Source: Candidatus Desantisbacteria bacterium CG1_02_38_46
GTDB lineage: Bacteria > Desantisbacteria > UBA1551 > UBA1559
Reading direction: 5' to 3'
Assembly: GCA_001871015.1 (NCBI GenBank)
Contig: MNUO01000010.1
Span: 1 to 9,470 of the forward strand
DNA: 9,470 bases
Below are positions 1 to 7,225 of this stretch, piece after piece. The number at the start of each line of letters is the position of its first letter. Within the stretch, counting starts at the first letter, position 1. Made by a program: the position numbers and the translations under genes. Below the pieces are notes generated by a model, which was given only the letters and a program-made list of their open reading frames with translations, was not told where the DNA came from and did not search any database.

Positions 1-246
1 CAACTTAGTAGTTGGGCACCCGATGGTAGAAGATTTATCTATACTTATGATGAATATGGCGACGATGAAGAAACAATATTAAATATAGAAATCGGCATTA
101 TGAATAGTGATGGTACAGGTAAAGAATTACTGACTTCTACAAAAGGATTTAATGAGGGTGGTGCAAAATGGTCTCCTAAAGACAATTTAATAATTTATAC
201 TGAGGAGTTTAGCGGGAATATTTATTTGATGAAATTATTGAAGTGA
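1..246 (+). CDS. TolB/PD40-like beta-propeller protein, 3' end only
   Basis: The frame is open from the first base and ends in TGA at 244-246, leaving the last 81 residues of a protein whose start lies outside the window. Two WD40-like PD40 (TolB propeller) blades are visible. One has SWAPDGRRFIYTY near residues 4-16, followed by the linking strand IGIMNSDGTGKELL. The second has AKWSPKDNLIIYTE, closing with NIYLMKLL. The S/W-x-P-D-G-x-x-I/F-Y pattern and the 'MNxDGTG' turn are typical of TolB C-terminal propellers and of periplasmic or surface PD40 proteins. The stop is 3 nt before the next start, so the genes are probably co-transcribed. It could be TolB itself or one of many TolB-like proteins; the fragment is too short to decide. 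Confidence 0.8.
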   Translation, partial: QLSSWAPDGRRFIYTYDEYGDDEETILNIEIGIMNSDGTGKELLTSTKGFNEGGAKWSPKDNLIIYTEEFSGNIYLMKLLK

Positions 247-249
247 AAA

Positions 250-2139
250 ATGTATAAAGAGAGAAATAAAAAAATATTGGGTATGTTTATTATTTTAACC
301 TTGACAGTGGGCATGATATTTATACCAGGAAAATGCTATAGCAAGAAACCCGCACCAGATGTTTTTGTGGTTATTGACCCTGGTCATGGAGGGAGCAATT
401 TTGGTGCCTGGGATTATACAGGAACCAAAACCTATGAACACAATGAGAAATATTATAACTTACAGGGTTCTATAAGACTGAGAGAAGCACTCCAAATGCA
501 GGGAGTTAAAGTTAAAATGACAAGAGAAAGTGAAGAGTATCTTTCGATATCAGATAGGATAATAAAAGCTAAGAAATGGATTAAAGAGTCATTAGCTAAA
601 TCAAAAGCTAAATCAACCTTTTTTCTTTCCTATCACCATAATGCATTTGATAAAAAAACAACGGGAACTCTGGCAAAAATTAGGCCGGGCCAAGAAACAA
701 TGAGTAAGGATTTTGCAAATAAAGCGATAGATAGAGTAGCAATGGTTGGATTTAAAAGAGATAATTTACAAATAACAACTGAACGATCAGCAGTGCTAAA
801 TTGGGAGGGAGGTATTTTATGTCCTTCAATTATCGAGGAAATTTGCTTTATTGATGTTGAATCGGATTGCTTGAAACTTCTTAGTCCTGGTACCGGCGAA
901 GCAATTGCAAATGCACTTACTCAAGCTATTATGGAAACAGCAAAGGAACATTTAGGCGTAGTTATTTCCAACGTTTCACCTAAGAGTACAGTATATTCTC
1001 CCAGTGGGAGACCAGAAATTTCAGCTACGGTAACAGGTCTATACAAAAGCGTTATAAAAAGTTCTATCGAGATGTATTTTAAGAAGAAAGCAGAATCAGG
1101 ACTGGGTTCTCGTTTATTTCTTAATTATGACCCGGATAATCTTGAGGAGACAAGGAGTTTTCGTGTTTGGTATAATCCTCCCTCCAGATTAGAATATTAC
1201 ACCACCTATGTTGTCCATGTTCAAGCACAAGACATTGAAGGCAAAATAGGTTATCTTAACTGGGAATTTACTTTGGAGCCAGGCAAACCTGTAATATTTA
1301 AAACCTACCCGCATGGTGAATTCCCAAGATTTGTAGATAAGCCTAATCGTACTGACTGGTATGCAGTTCCATACAGATTTAATATCGGAATTCCCAGCGA
1401 TTGTCCAAAAGAAAAAATCAATGTTGAAATGTATATTGGTGGAGAGAAGTTAATCTTATCTACTCTGGTATATCGTGGAGAGACGACTACTGTGCCAGGA
1501 TATAATGGAGTATGGGTTCCTTTGTATACTGCTTCTTTCAATGGTCCAACAACCTGGTATATGGATGAAAAACAATACTATGTGAAAACATATGCAGAGG
1601 ACACAAAGAACAATAAGTATGCGATTAAAGAATGGGCCGATCTTTCTGTCAAGGCCTGCTGGTTAAGAATCATAAAAGATGGAGATGACCCTGACTATAT
1701 GCGTCCTTATATTGGTGGTTGTGACGCAGCCCATAATTATATGACATACTCATACGGTGGGCTCAAAGGCTACAGTTTTTACGGCAGTCCATCCTGGTAT
1801 TTATACTTTTCTTCTTCTGAATATGCTAAGGCACAATTCAGGGTCAGGTGGGTTTCCACATACGGCGCTCGGGACCAATATTATATCGATGAGCGCAAGT
1901 TTGAAAGCGATATCTATGGAACCGGAAGCAGAAAAAAAGTATCATGGGGAGATTGGGATTCCCGGCCAAGTTATTATTATTGGCCACCTCCATGGGAGAT
2001 TTTGTCAAACGGATACGGCAGGAACACAAATATGTTGGTATATCCCGCTGTTATATTTTTGTTCCCAGGTTCAGATGACGGTGTTGATCCATATAGTGGA
2101 TCAATAGGAATTTCTGCAGAGTTGGGTGAATCATGGTAA
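250..2139 (+). CDS. Secreted N-acetylmuramoyl-L-alanine amidase (Amidase_3 type) with long C-terminal extension
   Basis: This 629-residue protein is predicted to cleave the bond between N-acetylmuramic acid and L-alanine in peptidoglycan, acting outside the inner membrane. Residues 1-30 look like a Sec signal peptide: basic MYKERNKK, then a hydrophobic core at about 9-26. A lipobox is not convincing (PGKC). The Amidase_3 zinc hydrolase domain spans about 38-235. It starts VVIDPGHGG with zinc ligand H46, has the second ligand probably at E66 (EKYYNL), SYHHNA at 127-132 with H129 as third ligand, and PSIIEEICF at 192-200 with E197 as the likely catalytic glutamate. The family's key residues therefore all appear present. 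From about 238 to 344 there is a beta-rich Ig-like module. The remainder, to 629, is not recognised and is dense in Tyr, Trp, Gly and Ser toward the end. Typical amidases of this family are much shorter. The upstream ribosome-binding site is weak, so the start may depend on coupling to the preceding gene. Confidence 0.9.
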   Translation: MYKERNKKILGMFIILTLTVGMIFIPGKCYSKKPAPDVFVVIDPGHGGSNFGAWDYTGTKTYEHNEKYYNLQGSIRLREALQMQGVKVKMTRESEEYLSISDRIIKAKKWIKESLAKSKAKSTFFLSYHHNAFDKKTTGTLAKIRPGQETMSKDFANKAIDRVAMVGFKRDNLQITTERSAVLNWEGGILCPSIIEEICFIDVESDCLKLLSPGTGEAIANALTQAIMETAKEHLGVVISNVSPKSTVYSPSGRPEISATVTGLYKSVIKSSIEMYFKKKAESGLGSRLFLNYDPDNLEETRSFRVWYNPPSRLEYYTTYVVHVQAQDIEGKIGYLNWEFTLEPGKPVIFKTYPHGEFPRFVDKPNRTDWYAVPYRFNIGIPSDCPKEKINVEMYIGGEKLILSTLVYRGETTTVPGYNGVWVPLYTASFNGPTTWYMDEKQYYVKTYAEDTKNNKYAIKEWADLSVKACWLRIIKDGDDPDYMRPYIGGCDAAHNYMTYSYGGLKGYSFYGSPSWYLYFSSSEYAKAQFRVRWVSTYGARDQYYIDERKFESDIYGTGSRKKVSWGDWDSRPSYYYWPPPWEILSNGYGRNTNMLVYPAVIFLFPGSDDGVDPYSGSIGISAELGESW

Positions 2140-2140
2140 G

Positions 2141-2145
2141 AGGAG
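2141..2145 (+). promoter_or_regulatory. Ribosome binding site for the large NHL/Ig protein
   Basis: AGGAG lies 9 nt before the ATG at 2155 and just after the amidase stop at 2137-2139. It supports this ATG as the start and leaves no room for an independent promoter or terminator between the two genes. Confidence 0.7.
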
Positions 2146-2154
2146 TTTATTTAA

Positions 2155-5100
2155 ATGAATAAGAAAAGAATGTCAATTTTAATAATGGGATTGTTCTTAA
2201 TTGTCATTTCTTTCCCGTTAAGAAATATATATTGCCAGACTTTGCAGGAACAATATATTCAGGCAAGACAGTGGCAGAAAGCGTTTCTTGAAACTAATTA
2301 CAACACTTGCGTCACATCCGCAATTATGATAGAGGATGTTGATAGGAGGGGAGAGCATTTTTCAGTTTCTGGAAAGCCGCTTCATTTTGCCCTGTATATC
2401 GATTCAGGCAATCAATTGAATATATATACCATCAAAGATACGGATATCTATAGAGTAAATATGACAACAGGCCAGATATATCATTTTACCTACGAGACTA
2501 CAGGTGACGGAGGAAGAAATTATCCTCTTTACTTTAACTGTAATAATGATGGAAATCTGTATATCTGCGATATGGGCAGAAACTTCGTAGGAGAATATTC
2601 TTCACAAGGTGTTTTCATCCGGCAAATCGGCTCATCTTTTCAGTTTAATTCAAGTGAGGGACCTTTCCCTGCTTATTCATACGAGGATACCGTTACAATG
2701 CAATCATACAAAATGTTTTGTGTGCCTACTGTGTTTTTTGATATTGTAGAATGGGGTGGCTCTAGCGAAGAATTTAAGATGCGCTGTCGTAAAGAGATTC
2801 TTAGCCAAGAAGGAGTTATTTTTGCTCCCCAGCAGGTTATAATTAGCAAAGAAGGAAGTATATTTATAAATGACTTTATAGATGAAGCAAGAATCCAGGT
2901 TTTTAACCAGATTACAAATAATTTTGTAGCAAGTTGGCTCGAGAAAGACTTGGTAGGTGATACTACCCCTCCCATAGGTTCAATAACAATAGATAGTGGC
3001 GTTATAGCTACAAACACCTCATCTGCTATTCTTAATCTTACAGCTACTGATACAGAAAGTGCTATAGGAACTATGATAATAAGTAACTTTGCTGATTTTT
3101 CCATAGCTGAGACTATGCCTTTTGCTTCTACTCAGTCTTGGACATTACTTGCTGGGGAAGGAATAAAGAAAGTGTATGTTAAATTCATTGATATACCCGG
3201 CAATGTTTCACCCGTGTATTCTGATACGATAATTCTTGATATTACTCCACCTATTACTTCGATTAACATAGAGACACCGACTTATTCAATAGAAAATAAG
3301 ATATGGATTACATCTTCCACGACGATAAGATTGAATACTGTAGATTCAGGGGTTATTCCTTCAGGAGTAAAAACTACACTATATCAAGTAGACACAGGGA
3401 CCTGGCAAATATTTGCAGAGTCATTTACAATACAATATGAAGGAGCACATATTTTAAAATACCATAGTATTGACAATGCAGGCAATTCCGAGGAGACGAA
3501 CTCAATTAGTATATTCGTTGACAATACTGCTCCTACTGTTACTATCAAATCGCCACTTGTGGGAACAACTTATGTTGCAAAGAAGGATACACTGACAATT
3601 GATTTTGTCGTTATTGACAATGCTGATTCAAATCCCCAAGTTACTGCATTCCTTACTCATATTGACACGGGTGGCGAAACAATTCCTGTGTATAATGGCT
3701 GGGAAACAGACCCATTAAATATTCCTTCAGGAAAATGGATACTGACTGTAAAGGCAACAGATTTTGTGGAAAATACAAGAATTGAGACAAGCGGACCATT
3801 TACAATAATCCACGATATCTTGCCACCGAGGACAAGTACAATTATTGGTGAACCCAGATATGGAGATACTCCCACTTTTGTAACCAGTGCAACTACATTT
3901 ACTCTTAGTGCAGTAGATGACTTAGTTGAAGTAGGAGATAGTATTGGATTGGGTGTAAAGAACATACTCTTTAAGATTGATGATGAGACCTGGTCTATAT
4001 TTGCAGATTCATTTACGTTACAGACAGAGCAAGCTCTGCCACTACAAGATGGCGAATATATAATTTATTACTACAGTATTGATGTGATTGGAAATACTGA
4101 AGAAACCAATTCTCTTTTAGTTTTGTTGGATAATACTCCACCGACAACAACAATTGAAATTGCCAATCCCAAATTCATAAATCCTGAAGGTAAGATATGG
4201 GTTAACACTTTCACGCTCTTCACGATTAATGCCTATGATACAGGTCCATTCGGGTCTGGAATTAAATTGACGCTTCACCGCATTGACGCTGGTCAGTGGT
4301 CAAGTGATACAACTCCATTCTGGCTTAAGGGTTATTCTGAAGGCGAGCATAAGGTTGAATATTATAGCATTGACAATGTTGGAAATACTGAAGAGACAAA
4401 GTCAACCACAGTTTTTCTTGATTACACTCCGCCAAAGACAAAACTTGACTACACCCCACCTTATTATAATTATGGAGAAACCTTGCCACTTCTTGTCTCG
4501 TCAGCTACATTATTTATCTTAATTAGTGAAGACACTGGAAGTGGAGTAAATAGAAGTGAATACACAATTGATGATAGATTGCCATATAATATTTATACAG
4601 TGCCATTTAATATTCCTTCTGAAACATTTACATATGGCATTCACACTATTTCATATTACAGCATTGACAATGTTTCAAATAAAGAAGAGGAGAACATAAG
4701 GACAGTATTTCTGGATAATGTGCCCCCTGTTGCTGAACTTATTTCCCCATCTAATCAGGACTATGGTTTGTGTAAGGTTGTAAACAATGAGACAATTCCA
4801 ATAATAGGAAATTGTTGGGATGGACATTTCTGGTATTACAAAATTGAAGTAAATAAGAAGAATGAAAATGAGACTCAGTGGCAGATAATTTCAGAATCTA
4901 CAGAGCAAAAGGAAAATCAAACACTTGCAATCTGGAGCACTCAAGGACTTGTAGATGGATGGTATATCATAAGGTTAACTGCGATGGACAGGGTAAATAA
5001 TACCACTGTTGACACAACTTCAATTTATCTTGGAAAGCCAGAACTTCTGTTAACTCTGGGTGCTCATGGTAAAGAGCAGGGTGAGTTTAATCATCCTTTT

Positions 5101-6024
5101 GGCATAGCATTTGATGATACACAAAACATCTATATTACCGACAGTCTTAACCACAGGATTCAGAAATTCAGTCCTGAAGGCAATTTCATTCTTGAATTTG
5201 GAAAACATGGAAAGGAGGAAAAGGAATATAACGAGCCCACTGGCATTGCGATTTCAAAAGGTGAATCTCCATCCATATATGTTGCTGATAGAAATAACAA
5301 TAGAATTCAAGTGTTTGATTTGCAGGGCAATTTCATCAAAGAATTTGGCCCTAGTTTAAATAAACCTATGGGAATTTGCCTTGATAGTAATGGCAATCTC
5401 TATGTTGCTGACAGAAATAATGACAGGATTGTAAAGTTTGATAAAGAAGGTCTGAAACTCAATGAATTTACTGGATTCAATAAGCAAGAAGGAGTGTTTG
5501 TTGATAGTGAAAACAATCTCTATGTTGCTGACAGGAATAATGACAGGGTGGTGAAACTCAATTCAGATGGCGAAGCAATTCTTATATTAACTGGTCTTAA
5601 TAAACCTAACAGTGTAATTGTCAACGACAGAGGATATATCTATGTTTCTAATACAAATGATGACTCCATCGCAAAGTTTGATAAATACGGAAATCTTGTT
5701 ATGAAATTCTCTTCCCTGGATACCTTTACACTTAACAAGCCTGCTGGTCTTACTGTAGATAAAGAAGGCAACCTTTTCATTGTGGATGAGAACAATAACA
5801 GGATAATAAAGGTAGGTGTGCCTGATACAGTAACTAATACTAAAGGCACAAGAAGCGTACTTGCAAGTCCATTTGTAAGCACAAAGTCCCTCAAAGACGG
5901 CTTATGCTTATCCTGTTCCATACAAGCCGAATTCAGGTCCTGGACATACAGCTATCAACTTCAGGCTATTCAGCACCAATGTAACCTTACGAATCTACAA
6001 CATCGCTGGCGAACTTGTGTTTGA
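2155..6024 (+). CDS. Giant secreted NHL-propeller / Ig-like (OmpL47-type) repeat protein, frameshifted near its 3' end
   Basis: The open frame gives 1289 residues. Residues 1-28 form a signal peptide (MNKKRMS, then a hydrophobic stretch). Residues about 60-265 look like propeller blades (e.g. GNLYICDMG and GSIFINDF strands). Seven Ig-like modules of about 93-106 residues follow, beginning near D269, 362, 456, 554, 659, 756 and 854, each opening with a TPP/TAP-type motif. Four carry the OmpL47-like signature Y-x-SID-x-x-x-N-x-EE at 436, 639, 736 and 834. From about 960 to 1225 there are NHL blades (IYITDSLNHRIQKF, IYVADRNNNRIQVF, LYVADRNNDRIVKF and others). The last roughly 40 residues, ending at the TGA at 6022-6024, are out of frame: the natural C-terminus lies in the +1 frame and ends at 6166. 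Removing one base would give about 1336 residues. It is probably a surface or extracellular protein; ligand and function are unknown. Confidence 0.88.
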   Translation: MNKKRMSILIMGLFLIVISFPLRNIYCQTLQEQYIQARQWQKAFLETNYNTCVTSAIMIEDVDRRGEHFSVSGKPLHFALYIDSGNQLNIYTIKDTDIYRVNMTTGQIYHFTYETTGDGGRNYPLYFNCNNDGNLYICDMGRNFVGEYSSQGVFIRQIGSSFQFNSSEGPFPAYSYEDTVTMQSYKMFCVPTVFFDIVEWGGSSEEFKMRCRKEILSQEGVIFAPQQVIISKEGSIFINDFIDEARIQVFNQITNNFVASWLEKDLVGDTTPPIGSITIDSGVIATNTSSAILNLTATDTESAIGTMIISNFADFSIAETMPFASTQSWTLLAGEGIKKVYVKFIDIPGNVSPVYSDTIILDITPPITSINIETPTYSIENKIWITSSTTIRLNTVDSGVIPSGVKTTLYQVDTGTWQIFAESFTIQYEGAHILKYHSIDNAGNSEETNSISIFVDNTAPTVTIKSPLVGTTYVAKKDTLTIDFVVIDNADSNPQVTAFLTHIDTGGETIPVYNGWETDPLNIPSGKWILTVKATDFVENTRIETSGPFTIIHDILPPRTSTIIGEPRYGDTPTFVTSATTFTLSAVDDLVEVGDSIGLGVKNILFKIDDETWSIFADSFTLQTEQALPLQDGEYIIYYYSIDVIGNTEETNSLLVLLDNTPPTTTIEIANPKFINPEGKIWVNTFTLFTINAYDTGPFGSGIKLTLHRIDAGQWSSDTTPFWLKGYSEGEHKVEYYSIDNVGNTEETKSTTVFLDYTPPKTKLDYTPPYYNYGETLPLLVSSATLFILISEDTGSGVNRSEYTIDDRLPYNIYTVPFNIPSETFTYGIHTISYYSIDNVSNKEEENIRTVFLDNVPPVAELISPSNQDYGLCKVVNNETIPIIGNCWDGHFWYYKIEVNKKNENETQWQIISESTEQKENQTLAIWSTQGLVDGWYIIRLTAMDRVNNTTVDTTSIYLGKPELLLTLGAHGKEQGEFNHPFGIAFDDTQNIYITDSLNHRIQKFSPEGNFILEFGKHGKEEKEYNEPTGIAISKGESPSIYVADRNNNRIQVFDLQGNFIKEFGPSLNKPMGICLDSNGNLYVADRNNDRIVKFDKEGLKLNEFTGFNKQEGVFVDSENNLYVADRNNDRVVKLNSDGEAILILTGLNKPNSVIVNDRGYIYVSNTNDDSIAKFDKYGNLVMKFSSLDTFTLNKPAGLTVDKEGNLFIVDENNNRIIKVGVPDTVTNTKGTRSVLASPFVSTKSLKDGLCLSCSIQAEFRSWTYSYQLQAIQHQCNLTNLQHRWRTCV
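5038..5817 (+). repeat. NHL-blade repeat array within the large protein gene
   Basis: Consecutive beta-propeller blades repeat about every 40 codons. The Tyr codons opening the I/LYVAD-type strands fall at 5278, 5401, 5521 and 5641, i.e. steps of 123, 120 and 120 bp. The units at 5395-5427 and 5515-5547 are near-identical at DNA level (one mismatch in 33 nt), implying recent duplication or gene conversion between neighbouring blades. In the protein this gives repeated DRNN(N/D)R turns, typical of NHL propellers. Confidence 0.75.
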
Positions 6025-6166
6025 GAAAACAGGAATAACCATAGATCCATACCCCTGGGATGTAAAGAATAACTTCGGTGAGCAAGTTGCAAGTGGAGTA
6101 TATATTTACTTCCTGACCGACGATACAAAGGAAAAGAAGATCGGGAAGATTGTAATTATTAAATAA
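5879..6166 (+). pseudogene. Out-of-frame C-terminal FlgD-Ig/Por-secretion-tail-like domain of the preceding gene
   Basis: The frame shifted by +1 relative to the large gene is open from 5879 (after a TAA at 5876-5878) to TAA at 6164-6166. It encodes a coherent domain of about 88 residues. It contains AYPVPYKPNSGPGHTAINF, then LRIYNIAGELVFE, WDVKNNFGEQVASGVYIYFL and a basic end KIGKIVIIK. This is the usual layout of FlgD-Ig-like/Por-secretion-tail C-terminal domains that follow NHL and Ig repeats in secreted proteins of FCB bacteria and candidate phyla, where the type IX system can use them as sorting signals. It has no start codon or ribosome-binding site of its own, so it belongs to the 2155 gene. 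Deleting one G from GG at 5899-5900 joins the frames as ...SLKDAYAYPVPYKPN. Either the gene is broken, or the sequence has an indel error, or there is recoding; an error or mutation is likelier, as no known slippery site is evident. Confidence 0.8.
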
Positions 6167-6179
6167 AGAATTCGAAAAG

Positions 6180-6186
6180 AGGAGGT
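6180..6186 (+). promoter_or_regulatory. Perfect Shine-Dalgarno (AGGAGGT) for the ExbB-like gene
   Basis: AGGAGGT ends 4 nt before the ATG at 6191, the strongest ribosome-binding site in the window. It suggests the motor subunit is translated efficiently. It lies 14 nt after the restored stop of the large gene (6164-6166). Confidence 0.75.
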
Positions 6187-6190
6187 AAAA

Positions 6191-6799
6191 ATGCCAAAAT
6201 GGTTTATTGAAGGTGGAGTAGTGATGTATCCTTTGTTGCTTTGCTCCATTGCGTCTGTGGCGATTATCCTGGAACGTTTTTGGACGCTGGGGCGAATAAA
6301 AAAGGAAACTAATTTTTTTGTGAAGAAGGTTAAGAAAGTAGTTATGCAGGGAGAGATTGATAGAGCACTTTCTATCTGCAAGGAATCAAGCATTCCCATC
6401 TCTTTCATTTTTAAGGCAGGAATTTTAAAGCATAACCTTTCCAGAGAAGAGATTGAAAAGGCAATTGAAGATGAGGGAGGACACCAGATTCCCCGCCTGG
6501 AGAAATTTTTGCCAGGTCTTGCAATTATTTCAAATATTGCGCCACTGATTGGATTCCTTGGTACAGTAACAGGATTATACCATGCATTTAAGGCAATTGT
6601 AGCTGTGGGAGGGATAACCAGTACTGTAGTGGTAGCAGAAGGTATAGCAGAGGCACTGATAACTACTGTGATTGGATTAGCTATTGCCATTCCCACGCTT
6701 GTGTTCCATGGCTATTTTGTAAGTTTTGTGAATTCGCTTATCTTGAATATGGAGAAGGAATCCAGGGAATTGATTGAAGTAATTGAGGAGAAAAAATAA
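6191..6799 (+). CDS. exbB: ExbB/TolQ/MotA-family proton channel protein
   Basis: This 202-residue inner-membrane protein should form, with the ExbD-like neighbour, a proton-driven motor that energises a TonB or TolA-type partner. The first membrane segment is at about 10-28 (VMYPLLLCSIASVAIILERF), followed by a cytoplasmic region with charged helices to about 105. The second and third membrane segments lie at about 109-132 and 153-182. The family hallmarks are present: LIGFLGTVTGLY with T125 and AEALITTVIGLAIAIPT with T159, matching the pore-lining threonines T148 and T181 of E. coli ExbB. The length fits the short ExbB/TolQ class. The strong ribosome-binding site fixes the start. The following exbD- and tonB-like genes confirm the family; sequence alone does not distinguish ExbB from TolQ. 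Confidence 0.93.
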   Translation: MPKWFIEGGVVMYPLLLCSIASVAIILERFWTLGRIKKETNFFVKKVKKVVMQGEIDRALSICKESSIPISFIFKAGILKHNLSREEIEKAIEDEGGHQIPRLEKFLPGLAIISNIAPLIGFLGTVTGLYHAFKAIVAVGGITSTVVVAEGIAEALITTVIGLAIAIPTLVFHGYFVSFVNSLILNMEKESRELIEVIEEKK

Positions 6800-6803
6800 G
6801 TTT

Positions 6804-6808
6804 GGAGG
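6804..6808 (+). promoter_or_regulatory. Ribosome binding site for the ExbD-like gene
   Basis: GGAGG sits 6 nt before the ATG at 6815 in the 15-nt gap after the ExbB-like stop (6797-6799), supporting that start and operon translation. Confidence 0.7.
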
Positions 6809-6814
6809 GTCAAA

Positions 6815-7225
6815 ATGAAATTCAAGAGAAATCTGAGTATTAAAGCAAATATCCCTACGACCACTATGGCTGATATTGTTTTCCTCCTGCTTATATTTTT
6901 TATTATCTCTACTACCTTTGTGGTGCAGCCAGCAATAAAGATTAAACTACCACAGGCTACAACAAAGGAAATGGAACCCACAGAGGCAGTGATGATATTT
7001 CTCACAAAAGACTCTAGACTTTTCATTAATGAAGAGGAAATAGCCTGGAGCTGGGATTTAGCAAGCATATTAAAACCAAAGATTTATGCAAGCAGAGAAA
7101 ACCTGGTGGTGATTAAAGCAGACCGCGAAGTTGATTTTGGAAGAGTTGTGAAGATAATGGATATTGCTAAACAGGCAGGTGCCAAGAGGTTAGCAGTTGC
7201 CACCCAGCCCATAGAAGAGGAATAA
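6815..7225 (+). CDS. exbD: ExbD/TolR-family biopolymer transport protein
   Basis: This 136-residue protein is the second motor subunit, with one N-terminal membrane helix and a periplasmic domain. A short cytoplasmic segment (1-17) leads into the helix at about 18-38. The sequence MADIVFLLLIFFI places the essential proton-relay aspartate at D20, equivalent to D25 of E. coli ExbD and D23 of TolR. After the helix, VQPAIKIKLPQA matches the conserved post-membrane segment of the family. The periplasmic domain shows IFLTKDSRLFINEEEI and NLVVIKADREVDFGRVVKIMDIAKQAGAKRLAVAT, the standard ExbD/TolR C-terminal fold ending near residue 130. Length is normal. Its stop codon abuts the next start (TAA at 7223-7225, GTG at 7226), so translation is probably coupled. 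Confidence 0.94.
   Translation: MKFKRNLSIKANIPTTTMADIVFLLLIFFIISTTFVVQPAIKIKLPQATTKEMEPTEAVMIFLTKDSRLFINEEEIAWSWDLASILKPKIYASRENLVVIKADREVDFGRVVKIMDIAKQAGAKRLAVATQPIEEE
7214..7220 (+). promoter_or_regulatory. Ribosome binding site deciding a GTG start
   Basis: GAAGAGG inside the end of the exbD-like gene lies 5 nt before the GTG at 7226. It supports GTG rather than a downstream ATG as the start of the TonB-like gene. The N-terminal membrane anchor begins right after this GTG, and a later start would remove it. Confidence 0.6.

Noticed and set aside
250-340. Lipoprotein signal in the amidase (Cys29) or in the large protein (Cys near residue 27)
   Set aside because: The residues before the cysteines (PGK-C and NIY-C) do not fit a lipobox, so ordinary signal peptides are preferred.
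1757-2107. 116-residue + strand open frame overlapping the amidase C-terminus
   Set aside because: The amidase frame continues through this region to a stop followed directly by the next gene's ribosome-binding site. The alternative frame shows no family features.
2673-3104. 143-residue open frame on the - strand
   Set aside because: It is antisense to the large repeat protein, whose Ig-like reading is continuous here. No independent signals.
6167-6190. Possible terminator or promoter between the large protein and the ExbB-like gene
   Set aside because: Only 24 nt with a Shine-Dalgarno sequence. No hairpin with a T-run and no convincing -35/-10 pair.
6106-6696. 196-residue open frame on the - strand
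   Set aside because: It lies antisense to the clear ExbB-like gene and the end of the large protein gene, and has no ribosome-binding site or recognisable domain. It is a shadow of the ExbB-like coding sequence.
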